A stretch of 64,000 nucleotides of DNA, taken from positions 12,980-76,979 of the forward strand of contig JAZSFX010000047.1 in the NCBI GenBank assembly GCA_045532455.1, read 5' to 3'. A model generated the notes under the pieces. The model worked only from the letters and a program-made list of their open reading frames with translations, did no database searches and was not told where the DNA came from. Shown piece by piece: positions 34,488 to 43,532 of the stretch. The translations under genes were made by a program, and so were the position numbers. The DNA comes from Ornithomonoglobus_A sp045532455. Lineage in GTDB: Bacteria; Bacillota; Clostridia; UBA1381. Positions within the stretch are counted from its first letter, which is position 1. Each line of letters starts with the position of its first letter.

Positions 34488-36101
34488 ATGAAATTTTCAA
34501 ACAGAAAAAATCTTGTTGCTTTTCTTGTTATGGTAGTGGCAGTTTTTGTAGGTTCAACAGTTGCATTTGCAAGCGGTGAAACTGCAGGTGAAGCAACAAT
34601 GTTCTACGCGACTTTCTGGTCGCTTGTTCCGCCATTGGTTGCTATTGTACTTGCACTTATAACAAAAGAGGTTTATTCTTCTTTGTTTATAGGTATTGTA
34701 CTTGGCGGATTGCTTTCTGCTAATATGCACCCTGTTGCATCACTCGATAATCTTCTTAACGAGGGTATTATTTCGGCAGTATCAGGCACTGCGGGTATAT
34801 TCATCTTCCTTGTTATTCTTGGTGCTATTGTTGCACTCATAAACAAGGCGGGCGGAAGTGCGGCATTCGGACGTTGGGCACAGACACATATTAAATCACG
34901 TGTTGGCGCTATATTTGCTACATTCATTCTGGGTGTATTGATATTTATCGACGACTACTTCAACTGCCTCACGGTCGGCAGTGTTATGCTACCCGTTACT
35001 GACAGACACAAGATTTCGAGAGCAAAGCTTGCATTTATCATAGATGCAACTGCTGCACCTATTTGTATGATTGCACCTGTTTCTTCGTGGGCAGCTGCAG
35101 TTTCGGAATTTACAAAGGGTACAGGCTATTCTGGTATTGAGCTTTTTGTACGTGCAATTCCTTATAACTTTTATTCACTTTTTATGCTTGCATTTATAGT
35201 AATGATTACACTTATGAAGTTCGATTTCGGACCAATGAAGCTACACGAATTCAATGCAATGACAAAGGGCGATCTGTTCACAAGCGGACAGGAAAGTGCC
35301 GAAAAGGCAGACGACGTAGAGGCTAATCCAAAAGGACGTGTAATCGACCTTATTTTGCCTGTTATAGTATTGGTTATATTATCGGTAATCGGTCTTGTAT
35401 ACATAGGCGGATTCTTTGGCGGTGAAACATTTATTGATGCTTTTGGTAACACAGATGCTACTGTGGGACTTCCGTGGGGTGCTATCCTTGCGTTGATTTT
35501 CACAATTTTCTATCTCATAATCAGGAGAGTTGTTACATTCAAGGAAGCTATGGAATGTATACCAAAGGGCTTTATAGCTATGGTGCCTGCAATACTGATT
35601 TTAACATTTGCAACTGCACTAAAGAATATGACAGGTCTTTTGGGTGCTGCGGAGTTTGTTGAAGCTATCATGGACTCGGCTGCGGTAGGTCTTGCAAACT
35701 TTTTGCCTGCTATTATATTCCTTGTTGCTTGTGTGCTTGCATTCTCAACAGGTACTTCGTGGGGAACATTCGGTATACTCATTCCAATAGTTACAGCTAT
35801 ATTTGACCCAACAAGCGAGCTTTTGATAATTGGTGTATCTGCATGTCTTGCAGGTGCAGTTTGCGGCGACCACTGCTCACCAATTTCCGATACAACTATT
35901 ATGTCATCGGCAGGAAGCAGGTCTAACCACATAAATCACGTATCAACTCAGTTGCCATATGCAATAATGGTTGCACTTGTTTCGTTTGTTACATATGTTA
36001 TCGCAGCATTTGTACAAAGCGCATATGTGTTGATACCTGCAGGCATTGTGATGCTGTTTGTAGTATTGTTAATCACAAAGAAAATCACAAACAAACAATA
36101 A
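34488..36101 (+). CDS. NhaC-family Na+/H+ antiporter
   Basis: 537 residues with about 12 hydrophobic helices and a lumenal N-terminal signal-like helix (to about residue 28, ending near AFASGE). Family pieces: LVPPLVAIVLALITKEVYSSLFIGIVLGG, GVLIFIDDYFNCLTVGSVMLPVTDRHKISRAKLAFIIDATAAPICMIAPVSSWAA, and GTSWGTFGILIPI ... GDHCSPISDTTIMSSAG. The last two hold conserved acid and serine residues of NhaC-type exchangers. The ion or amino acid handled is not certain; some members exchange malate or lysine for protons. It has its own promoter and a terminator at 36115-36152. Confidence 0.92.
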   Translation: MKFSNRKNLVAFLVMVVAVFVGSTVAFASGETAGEATMFYATFWSLVPPLVAIVLALITKEVYSSLFIGIVLGGLLSANMHPVASLDNLLNEGIISAVSGTAGIFIFLVILGAIVALINKAGGSAAFGRWAQTHIKSRVGAIFATFILGVLIFIDDYFNCLTVGSVMLPVTDRHKISRAKLAFIIDATAAPICMIAPVSSWAAAVSEFTKGTGYSGIELFVRAIPYNFYSLFMLAFIVMITLMKFDFGPMKLHEFNAMTKGDLFTSGQESAEKADDVEANPKGRVIDLILPVIVLVILSVIGLVYIGGFFGGETFIDAFGNTDATVGLPWGAILALIFTIFYLIIRRVVTFKEAMECIPKGFIAMVPAILILTFATALKNMTGLLGAAEFVEAIMDSAAVGLANFLPAIIFLVACVLAFSTGTSWGTFGILIPIVTAIFDPTSELLIIGVSACLAGAVCGDHCSPISDTTIMSSAGSRSNHINHVSTQLPYAIMVALVSFVTYVIAAFVQSAYVLIPAGIVMLFVVLLITKKITNKQ

Positions 36102-36114
36102 TTACAGTTAAATA

Positions 36115-36152
36115 CAAAAAGCAGTAAAACGTTCGTTTTGCTGCTTTTTTTG
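36115..36152 (+). terminator. Terminator of the NhaC-family gene
   Basis: AAAAGCAG plus AAAAC pairs with GTTTT plus CTGCTTTT (one bulged T), followed by a T run. Confidence 0.85.
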
Positions 36153-36403
36153 TTTAGGTAAAATATATATGATTTAGCAAACTTTTCTTTGCTAAAACAA
36201 GCATTGACAAAAATAGATAAAATATTTTTTAAATTTTGTACAAGTTTTTTTGCAAAAACAGTAGAAATTTTTTCGAATTTAATATATAATATATAAGATA
36301 GGATATAATGACTATTTTTGTGCCTTATTGGCATAAAATAGCAGATAGATATTTATATAAAAATAACATGTATTTACATACAAAAAGAAAGGTGAGATTA
36401 ACC
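36153..36403. other. Leader region of the AsnC regulator gene
   Basis: About 250 nt, very AT-rich. A TATAAT at 36285-36290 is preceded by a weak TAGAAA at the right spacing, so the promoter is probably here. An open frame from ATG at 36308 continues into the regulator but looks non-coding. Nothing else is seen. Confidence 0.4.
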
Positions 36404-36883
36404 ATGAAAGAGCTTTTAACACTTTTGGAAAAAGAAAAAAATATTGTATCACGAGCCAAGTTTGCGCGTATTTTAGGCATTAGCGAAGAAGAAGTTGCAA
36501 AGAAAATTGTCGAGCTTGAAAAGGACAATGTAATTGCAGGCTACAAAACTCTTATTAATTGGGATAAAACTGACCGCGAGGTTGTAAATGCGCTTATAGA
36601 ATTAAAGGTAACACCGCAAAAAGGCGGCGGTTTTGATATGATTGCCGATAAAATATACGGATATCCTCAGGTTAAATCGTTGTACCTTATGAGCGGTGCA
36701 TACGATTTGGCTATTACTCTTGAGGGTAACACAATGCAGGAGGTTGCAATGTTTGTTGCGCAAAAGCTTGCACCTATGGACGAAGTCCTTTCTACTGCAA
36801 CACACTTTGTATTAAAGAAATATAAGGAGGAGGGCATCGTGTTCGAAGATGATACACACGATACCCGACAAATGGTTATATGA
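36404..36883 (+). CDS. Lrp/AsnC-family transcriptional regulator
   Basis: 159 residues from the ATG at 36404, preceded by AAAGGTGAG. Residues 1-55 are a winged helix-turn-helix (RAKFARILGISEEEVAKKIVELEKDNVIAGYKTLINW), and residues 60-150 the RAM/AsnC ligand domain (VNALIELKVTP, GYPQVKSLYLMSGAYDLAITLEG). It resembles regulators that respond to amino acids. Its stop overlaps the ATG of the aminotransferase as ATGA, so it very probably controls that gene or shares its effector. Confidence 0.93.
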   Translation: MKELLTLLEKEKNIVSRAKFARILGISEEEVAKKIVELEKDNVIAGYKTLINWDKTDREVVNALIELKVTPQKGGGFDMIADKIYGYPQVKSLYLMSGAYDLAITLEGNTMQEVAMFVAQKLAPMDEVLSTATHFVLKKYKEEGIVFEDDTHDTRQMVI

Positions 36884-38055
36884 TAGATTTAGACAGATTA
36901 GTTAACACAACAGTTGATTCACTTCCACCGTCTGGTATAAGAAAGTTTTTTGATATTGCTGCCGAAATGAAGGATGCCATCTCTCTTGGTGTTGGCGAGC
37001 CTGATTTCAACACTCCGTGGCAGATTCGTGAGGCGGGTATATACTCACTAAAAAAAGGACAAACCTACTACACTGCAAATGCAGGTCTTATAGAATTAAG
37101 ACGTGAAGTGTGTAATTATATGATGCGCAAATACAACGTGGAATACGATGCTAAAAATGAGGTACTTATAACAGTAGGTGGCTCGGAGGCGATAGATGCT
37201 ATGATACGATGTGTCATAAACCCCGGCGATGAGGTTTTAATTCCCGAACCGAGTTTTGTATGCTACAAACCGTGTACAATTATGGCAGGCGGAGTGCCTG
37301 TTCCGATTGTTACAAAAGAAGAGGATAATTTCAGACTTCTGCCTGAGCAGTTAAAAGAAAAGATTACAGATAAAACAAAGCTTTTGATATTACCGTTCCC
37401 CAATAATCCAACGGGCGGAGTAATGTCAAGAGCGGATTTAGAAAATATTGCCAAGGTTTTAAGAGATACCAATATTTTGGTACTTTCCGACGAAATATAC
37501 GCAGAACTGAGATATGGTGAGGAAAAGCACACTCCATTCTCGGCAATAGAGGGTATGAAAGAGAGGACCGTTGTTGTAAACGGATTTTCAAAGGCATTTG
37601 CCATGACGGGTTGGCGACTTGGTTATGCAATGGGCCCTGAGCGTATAATAAAGCTTATGACAAAGGTGCATCAGTATGGAATAATGTCCTCGCCGACAAC
37701 AAGTCAGTATGCGGCGATTGAAGCACTCAAAAGCTGTGATGATGACGTTGCAAAAATGGTTAACGAATATAACAATCGTCGCAGAGTTATAGTTGACGGA
37801 TTTAGAAATATGGGTCTGTCGTGCTTTGAGCCCTTAGGTGCATTTTACGTGTTCCCATGCATAAAGTCGACGGGAATGACGTCGCAACAGTTCTGCGAAA
37901 CATTACTGATGGAAGAAAAGGTCGCAGTAGTGCCGGGTACTGCATTCGGTGATTGTGGCGAAGGCTTTATAAGAGTTTCATATGCCTATTCAATAGAAAA
38001 AATACAAGAGGCGCTTGTAAAGATAGAAAGATTTGTAAGAAGACACAGGGCTTGA
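36880..38055 (+). CDS. PLP-dependent aminotransferase (class I/II)
   Basis: 391 residues, fold-type I. The PLP lysine is in VVNGFSKAFAMTGWRLGYAMGP (about residue 236), with the usual LGVGEPDFNTP near residue 37, NNPTGGVM at about 173 and the ending FIRVSYAYSIEKIQEAL. It resembles aspartate/aromatic aminotransferases of the AspC/PatA/AraT group; the specificity is not clear from sequence. Coupled to the AsnC regulator by a 4-nt overlap. The cruciform element at 38055 starts right at its stop and probably terminates the transcript. Confidence 0.95.
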   Translation: MIDLDRLVNTTVDSLPPSGIRKFFDIAAEMKDAISLGVGEPDFNTPWQIREAGIYSLKKGQTYYTANAGLIELRREVCNYMMRKYNVEYDAKNEVLITVGGSEAIDAMIRCVINPGDEVLIPEPSFVCYKPCTIMAGGVPVPIVTKEEDNFRLLPEQLKEKITDKTKLLILPFPNNPTGGVMSRADLENIAKVLRDTNILVLSDEIYAELRYGEEKHTPFSAIEGMKERTVVVNGFSKAFAMTGWRLGYAMGPERIIKLMTKVHQYGIMSSPTTSQYAAIEALKSCDDDVAKMVNEYNNRRRVIVDGFRNMGLSCFEPLGAFYVFPCIKSTGMTSQQFCETLLMEEKVAVVPGTAFGDCGEGFIRVSYAYSIEKIQEALVKIERFVRRHRA

Positions 38056-38143
38056 AAAAATTGTCCATCTCACCATTTTAGCCCTTGGGGCGGTATCTCG
38101 ATACAGCACCCAAGTGCCAAAACGTCAATCTGAACAATTTTTT
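38055..38143. repeat. Cruciform intergenic element, copy E
   Basis: Outer arms AAAAAATTGT (38055-38064) and ACAATTTTTT (38134-38143) are perfect inverted repeats. Inside lie GGTATCTCGATACC-like and GCCCTTGGGGC/GCACCCAAGTGC hairpins. The flanking A/T runs make it work as a terminator for the aminotransferase. It shares features with copy C near 59.3 kb and with the tail of D1. Confidence 0.65.
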
Positions 38144-38155
38144 GTATTTAATTTA

Positions 38156-38243
38156 GTGTACGCGGCAATCGCAAATGTACGCAACCTACGAAAAATTTTC
38201 TACGCCCCAAGTATCAAAACGGTGATCTAAACAATTTTTAAAA
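38156..38243. repeat. Intergenic repeat D1 (with inverted E-like tail)
   Basis: 38156-38210 is homologous to 59153-59204: both read GTACGCGGCAATCGC, then TACGCAA, CTAC, AAAATTT and a final CG. The following 30 nt (ACGCCCCAAG, ATCAAAACGGTGATCTAAACAATTTTT) resembles the reverse complement of the left half of element E, so the two could pair over the whole region. Confidence 0.65.
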
Positions 38244-38266
38244 TTCAGTGTGAGGTTTTAATAATT

Positions 38267-39931
38267 ATGAAAAAAACTTTGGTTTTAATATTATCATTAA
38301 TACTTGCATTTTCAACCACCGTAATGGCATACGAAGAAGCACATTCATCGGAGCAATTGGCGCTTAGTACGACACACAGTATTGTGTTTGATGACGAGGT
38401 ATCGGAATTTGGATATCAGGGCTACAAGTTTGTAGATGAAAACGGTAACGAGATTGAGCCTCAATATGACGATATTATGTTTTTTGCCGCTTTACCGTCA
38501 AGTTATCGGAACACAAATCTAACACCTGTTAAAGACCAGAAAGAAGCGGGTTGTTGTTGGGCTTTTGCTATGATTGGAGCAATGGAGGCAAATCTTATAA
38601 AGCAAGGCTACAATGCAGATAAGCTTGATTTTTCCGAAGCACATATGGCGTATTTTAGCAGAAATATCCGCGACAGTATACATAATGATGGTCCCGAATC
38701 TGACGGAGTGCAGGCATATATGTTAGGAGGAAACGAATACCTTGCACTTGCGGCAATGGCAAAGGGCAGCGGTGCAGTATCCGAGAGTGTTATGCCATAC
38801 GATGAGTATACAGAAAATATAGGAACGTCAGGTATATATGACGCAAAGACCGTTGATGAGAGCAAAAGATTTCTCACAGAGGCAGGCATAAAAGTATTCA
38901 AATCAATTAATCCCGAAAACCAGACTGCAATAAAATCGGCAATAATGGGATATGGCTCGGTTATAAATACTTATTATGCAGACACAAAAACTACAGATCA
39001 CTATAGCTCACAAACTTTTGCATATCATTATCCTCCGTCGTCGGAGGTATCTGCAAACCATGCAACGCTTATTGTCGGTTGGGACGATAATTTTCCAAAA
39101 GAAAACTTTAAAGATGGCAACCAACCCGAAAATGACGGTGCATGGATAGTGCGTAACAGTTGGGGAGAGGAGTTTGGAGAGGACGGATATTTCTATCTTT
39201 CCTACGAAAGCACTCTGTATTCAACTTCGGCAGTAGTTGCAGCTTTCGAAAAGTATGATAACAACTATGGTTACACCGGAGGAATGATTTATAGCTATTA
39301 TAGAGGATTCACAGTAACTGCAAATATGTTTACTGCAGACTCCGACGAGGTTTTAGAAGCAATAAGCTTTAATACCACAGGACCTCAGGATGCCCGAATT
39401 TCCATATACAAAAATGCGACAATGGGTAAAACACCTGTATATGGCGGAACGTGCGTATTCAGTGGAACATTTGGAATGACGGGCGACTATCACAGGGTTG
39501 TTCTTCCAGAGGGAATACCCATAAGCGAGGGAGAAACATACTCAATTATTATTGATGGACCGACAGTCTGTGTTGAGCCGGATAGCACAACCGAAGAGTC
39601 ATACACAAACAACATTTATACCGGTTGGTTATATGACGGAACATGGTGGTATTGTAGCGCTAATGGCGTTAGCGATGTGTCGATACGTGCACATACAAAC
39701 GAAAACAAACCAAAGATAAACACACAGGTAAGAAACAACACTATAGAGGTAGAGTCAAAATACAACGATACTGCCGCAATTTATATAGCTCAGTACGATG
39801 GCGACGAGCTTATAGACATAAAAATTGCCACTGAGGCAGCTTTAAACACTAATGCGACAAAGTACAGAATATTCTCGTGGGATACGGATATGACCTCCAC
39901 AACGGGATATTTTGTAGAAGACGAAATATAA
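38267..39931 (+). CDS. Secreted papain-family (C1A-like) cysteine protease with lectin-like C-terminal domain
   Basis: 554 residues. Residues 1-22 are a signal peptide. The catalytic region is residues about 75-320: KDQKEAGCCWAFA holds the nucleophile C97, VSANHATLIVGWDD the histidine near 264, and GAWIVRNSWGEEFGEDGYFYLSYES the asparagine near 296. The prefix Q of the oxyanion hole is in VKDQ. Residues 325-555 look like the beta-sheet lectin domain that follows C1 peptidases in anaerobic Firmicutes (the adhesin part), with no membrane anchor. It would degrade protein outside the cell. It has only 19 nt to the first ABC gene and no promoter in between, so it may be the first gene of the exporter unit. 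Confidence 0.9.
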   Translation: MKKTLVLILSLILAFSTTVMAYEEAHSSEQLALSTTHSIVFDDEVSEFGYQGYKFVDENGNEIEPQYDDIMFFAALPSSYRNTNLTPVKDQKEAGCCWAFAMIGAMEANLIKQGYNADKLDFSEAHMAYFSRNIRDSIHNDGPESDGVQAYMLGGNEYLALAAMAKGSGAVSESVMPYDEYTENIGTSGIYDAKTVDESKRFLTEAGIKVFKSINPENQTAIKSAIMGYGSVINTYYADTKTTDHYSSQTFAYHYPPSSEVSANHATLIVGWDDNFPKENFKDGNQPENDGAWIVRNSWGEEFGEDGYFYLSYESTLYSTSAVVAAFEKYDNNYGYTGGMIYSYYRGFTVTANMFTADSDEVLEAISFNTTGPQDARISIYKNATMGKTPVYGGTCVFSGTFGMTGDYHRVVLPEGIPISEGETYSIIIDGPTVCVEPDSTTEESYTNNIYTGWLYDGTWWYCSANGVSDVSIRAHTNENKPKINTQVRNNTIEVESKYNDTAAIYIAQYDGDELIDIKIATEAALNTNATKYRIFSWDTDMTSTTGYFVEDEI

Positions 39932-39950
39932 TTATAGAGGGTGAAGTAGA

Positions 39951-41669
39951 TTGAAACAGTATTGGAAATACATAAAACCATATCTTCCATATTTTATATT
40001 CGGTCCTCTGCTTATGCTGACGGAGGTCGCAGGAGAAATAGTTCTGCCAAAGATAATGTCATCAATGATAAATATTGGTGTCGAAAACGGTGATGGCGCA
40101 TACATAATATCACGCGCTCTTATGATGATAGGCTCTGTATGCGTTATGATTATAGGAGGCTTGGGCGGACACTTTTTATCTATAAGAGCTGCAATATATT
40201 TCAGTGCCGCACTAAGAAAAGACCTGTTTGGTGCAGTTCAGAAATTCTCGTTCAGGAATATTGATAACTTTTCCACAGGCTCACTTGTTACACGACTCAC
40301 AAACGACGTAACACAAATAGAAAACACAATAAGAATGGCGCTCATAATGCTTATGCGCTCACCGGGACTTCTTGTGGGTGGTATTATAATGGCGCTTTCT
40401 ATAAACACAGGGCTTGCAAAAATACTTTTTATTATAATTCCGTTTTTGGCGGCGGCAATATTTTTGCTTATGAGAAGTGCATTCCCGCGTTTTAATGTAG
40501 TGCAGAAAAAGATAGATAACTTAAACTCCGCAACACAGGAGAACATAACAAACGTAAGAGTTGTAAAATCTTTTGTGCGTGAGCTTTTCGAAATAAAAAA
40601 ATTCAACCGTGCAAATGAGGACCTTTCCGAAGCAACACTAAAGGCAATGCGTATTATCATATGCAATATGCCGGTTATGACACTTGCAATGAACATCACA
40701 ACCATTGCAATAGTATGGCGCGGCGGTAACTTCGTTATTGGCGGAACAATGGGTGTTGGTGATCTTAGCGCATTCACTACATATATTGTCCAGATACTGA
40801 TGTCCTTGATGATGCTTTCTATGATAATTATTCAGGGATCGAGGGCTGCGGCGTCATCTTCACGAATACTTGCAGTGTTAAACACAAAGGTGGATTTAAC
40901 GGACCATGACGCAAAATATCCTCAAAAAGAAGTTAAAAACGGTGAAATTGAATTTAAGAATGTAAGCTTTAAATATTATTCCGACAGGGAGAGTAATATT
41001 TTAAACAATATAAGCTTTAAAGTACTACCATCAACAACAGTTGGTATAGTGGGCACAACGGGCAGTGGCAAAACAACACTTGTTCAGCTTATTCCGCGTC
41101 TTTATGACTGTGATGATGGCGAAATTCTGGTAGACGGAGTAAACGTAAAGGATTATTCCATCAAAAATCTGCGCGACGGTGTGGGAATGGTTTTGCAAAA
41201 GAATGTACTGTTCTCAGGCTCAATCAAAGATAATCTCAAATGGGGCGACGAAAATGCATCAGATGACGAAATCAAAGAATTTGCCTCATATGCACAGGCA
41301 GATAAATTTGTCGAAGGCTTTACAGATGGCTATGATATGGAATTGGGTCAGGGCGGTGTAAATGTTTCGGGTGGTCAAAAGCAAAGACTTTGTATTGCGC
41401 GGGCACTCTTAAAACGTCCAAAAATCCTTATCTTAGACGATAGCACAAGCGCAGTAGACACTGCCACAGAAACAAAAATACAAGAGGCTTTTAGTACAAC
41501 ACTAAAAGATACAACAAAATTAATTATTGCACAAAGGATATCCTCCGTTGTGGGAGCGGATAAAATAATAGTTCTTGAAAACGGTGAAATAGCAGGAGAG
41601 GGTACACACGAAGAGCTTTTACAAAGCTGCAGTGCGTATCAGGAAATTTATTATTCGCAAAACAACTAA
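39951..41669 (+). CDS. ABC exporter subunit 1 (permease-ATPase fusion, degenerate ATP site)
   Basis: 572 residues, TTG start supported by GAGGGTG at 7 nt. Residues 1-310 hold six transmembrane helices; 340-572 are the ATPase. Walker A GTTGSGKTT (about 368), signature VSGGQKQR (about 473), and Walker B LILDDSTSAVD (about 492). Two things differ from a canonical site: aspartate replaces the catalytic glutamate after Walker B, and glutamine replaces the switch histidine (LIIAQRIS, near 525). Partner 2 has the canonical residues. This is the pattern of heterodimeric exporters with one degenerate site. It is 13 nt ahead of subunit 2. Confidence 0.95.
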   Translation: MKQYWKYIKPYLPYFIFGPLLMLTEVAGEIVLPKIMSSMINIGVENGDGAYIISRALMMIGSVCVMIIGGLGGHFLSIRAAIYFSAALRKDLFGAVQKFSFRNIDNFSTGSLVTRLTNDVTQIENTIRMALIMLMRSPGLLVGGIIMALSINTGLAKILFIIIPFLAAAIFLLMRSAFPRFNVVQKKIDNLNSATQENITNVRVVKSFVRELFEIKKFNRANEDLSEATLKAMRIIICNMPVMTLAMNITTIAIVWRGGNFVIGGTMGVGDLSAFTTYIVQILMSLMMLSMIIIQGSRAAASSSRILAVLNTKVDLTDHDAKYPQKEVKNGEIEFKNVSFKYYSDRESNILNNISFKVLPSTTVGIVGTTGSGKTTLVQLIPRLYDCDDGEILVDGVNVKDYSIKNLRDGVGMVLQKNVLFSGSIKDNLKWGDENASDDEIKEFASYAQADKFVEGFTDGYDMELGQGGVNVSGGQKQRLCIARALLKRPKILILDDSTSAVDTATETKIQEAFSTTLKDTTKLIIAQRISSVVGADKIIVLENGEIAGEGTHEELLQSCSAYQEIYYSQNN

Positions 41670-41682
41670 AGGAGGGTAAAAA

Positions 41683-43491
41683 ATGGCAGGACCAATGGGG
41701 CCGGGCGGAGGACCCGGAAGACGTATCAATATGGATACGTCAAAGCCAAAGCATACAAAAGAATCTATTAAACGTCTTATCGGATACTTAAATAAAGATA
41801 AATTCAGAATTATGGCAGCATTTGTCTGTGTTGTGATTGGGGCAATAACAAACCTTGCAGGCTCATATATTCTAAGACCTATAATAAATGGTCTTGTAGA
41901 AAATGTTTCAGCAATGGAAAAAGTAACATCTCTCATACAAGGTCTGCTTTTGATGGCATTTATATATCTTGTGGGTGTTGTTGCGAACTATCTGCAATCG
42001 AGAATTATGGTTGACGTTTCGCAATCGGCAATAAAACAGGTAAGAGCAGATTTATTCCAAAAACTGCAAAAGCTGCCTGTAAAGTATTTCGACACCAACA
42101 ACACGGGCGAAATAATGAGCAGATTCACAAACGACATAGACACAATCGGCAATATGCTCTCAACAACTGTTGTGCAGATATTCTCGGGAATAATAAACCT
42201 TGTGGGTACACTTTCCCTTATGCTCTACACAAATGTATGGCTCACTCTTGTTACAATAATAATGGTACCAATAATGGCAAAGACGGGTACAACCATTGCC
42301 TCTCGCTCAAGAAAATACTTCAGGGCACAACAGGCGGCGTTAGGCGAGGTTAACGGATATATAGAAGAAACCGTTACAGGTCAAAAGGTTGTAAAGGTAT
42401 TTTGCCACGAAGAAAAAGCTATTGAGGAATTTAGTAACTTAAATAACAAACTAAAGCAGCAACAGGTAAAGGCTCAGTTTGCCGGCGGAATGATGGGACC
42501 TTGTATGAATGCACTTGGTCAGGTAAACTACACACTTACCGCAACCGTTGGTACACTAATGTGTGTATTCCAGGGCTTTGACGTCGGCGGTGTTGCAGTG
42601 TTTGTAAACTTCTCAAGACAGTTTTCGCGTCCTATAAACGAGCTATCACAACAACTTACGGTAATTATGTCGGCACTTGCGGGTGCAGAACGCGTGTTTA
42701 ATGTTATGGACCAGAAGCCTGAGGAAGAAAGCCAAAATGCAATTTATCTCGAAAATGTAAAGGGCGACGTTTTAGTTAATAACGTAACATTTGGCTACAC
42801 AAGTGAAAAGACAATTTTAAAAAACATTAATATATACGCGCATCCGGGACAAAAAATAGCACTTGTAGGCTCAACCGGTGCGGGTAAAACCACGATAACA
42901 AATCTTATAACAAGATTTTACAATATAGATGAGGGCGAAATCACAATAGACGGTATTAATATCGAAAAGCTATCAAGAAAATCTTTGAGAGAAAATATCG
43001 CAGTAGTTTTGCAGGATACTCATTTGTTTACGGGAACTGTAATGGAAAATATCCGTTATGGCAGACTCGACGCAACAGACGAGGAGGTAATTGAGGCGGC
43101 AAAGACCTCGTCGGCACATAGCTTTATTATGAATTTGCCGCAAGGGTACGAAACAGTGCTTGAGGGTGATGGCTCAAACCTTTCTCAAGGTCAGCGTCAG
43201 CTATTGAATATTGCACGTGCGGCACTGTCGAAAGCACCAATACTTGTGCTCGACGAAGCAACAAGCTCGGTCGACACAAAAACCGAAAAGAAAATAAATG
43301 AGGGTATGGACGCTCTTATGCAAAACCGTACCACATTTGTTATAGCACACCGTCTCTCTACGGTGCGCAACGCCAATGCCATTATGGTTATAGAAAAAGG
43401 CGAAATAATAGAGAGAGGAACTCATGACGAGCTTTTAGAAGAAAAGGGCAGATATTATGAGTTATACACAGGCATAAAGGAACTTGACTAA
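41683..43491 (+). CDS. ABC exporter subunit 2 (permease-ATPase fusion, catalytic ATP site)
   Basis: 602 residues with a glycine/proline-rich start (AGPMGPGGGPGRR), six membrane helices (about 40-330) and an ATPase domain. Walker A GSTGAGKTT (about 397), Walker B VLDEATSSVD with the catalytic glutamate (about 520), switch histidine in FVIAHRLST (about 552). Its signature is LSQGQRQL rather than LSGGQ. Together with the degenerate Walker residues of subunit 1, this is the expected composition of an asymmetric exporter: the canonical site is formed by this Walker set and subunit 1 signature. Resembles BmrCD/TM287-288-type exporters; substrate unknown. Confidence 0.95.
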   Translation: MAGPMGPGGGPGRRINMDTSKPKHTKESIKRLIGYLNKDKFRIMAAFVCVVIGAITNLAGSYILRPIINGLVENVSAMEKVTSLIQGLLLMAFIYLVGVVANYLQSRIMVDVSQSAIKQVRADLFQKLQKLPVKYFDTNNTGEIMSRFTNDIDTIGNMLSTTVVQIFSGIINLVGTLSLMLYTNVWLTLVTIIMVPIMAKTGTTIASRSRKYFRAQQAALGEVNGYIEETVTGQKVVKVFCHEEKAIEEFSNLNNKLKQQQVKAQFAGGMMGPCMNALGQVNYTLTATVGTLMCVFQGFDVGGVAVFVNFSRQFSRPINELSQQLTVIMSALAGAERVFNVMDQKPEEESQNAIYLENVKGDVLVNNVTFGYTSEKTILKNINIYAHPGQKIALVGSTGAGKTTITNLITRFYNIDEGEITIDGINIEKLSRKSLRENIAVVLQDTHLFTGTVMENIRYGRLDATDEEVIEAAKTSSAHSFIMNLPQGYETVLEGDGSNLSQGQRQLLNIARAALSKAPILVLDEATSSVDTKTEKKINEGMDALMQNRTTFVIAHRLSTVRNANAIMVIEKGEIIERGTHDELLEEKGRYYELYTGIKELD

Positions 43492-43532
43492 ACAAAAATA
43501 ATCCGCGCAGGCGGTGTATATGGAGGATAAAA

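Noticed and set aside
36308..36403. Longer start for the AsnC regulator at 36308
   Set aside because: The extra 32 residues have no HTH-family similarity, and the strong ribosome site is directly ahead of the ATG at 36404.
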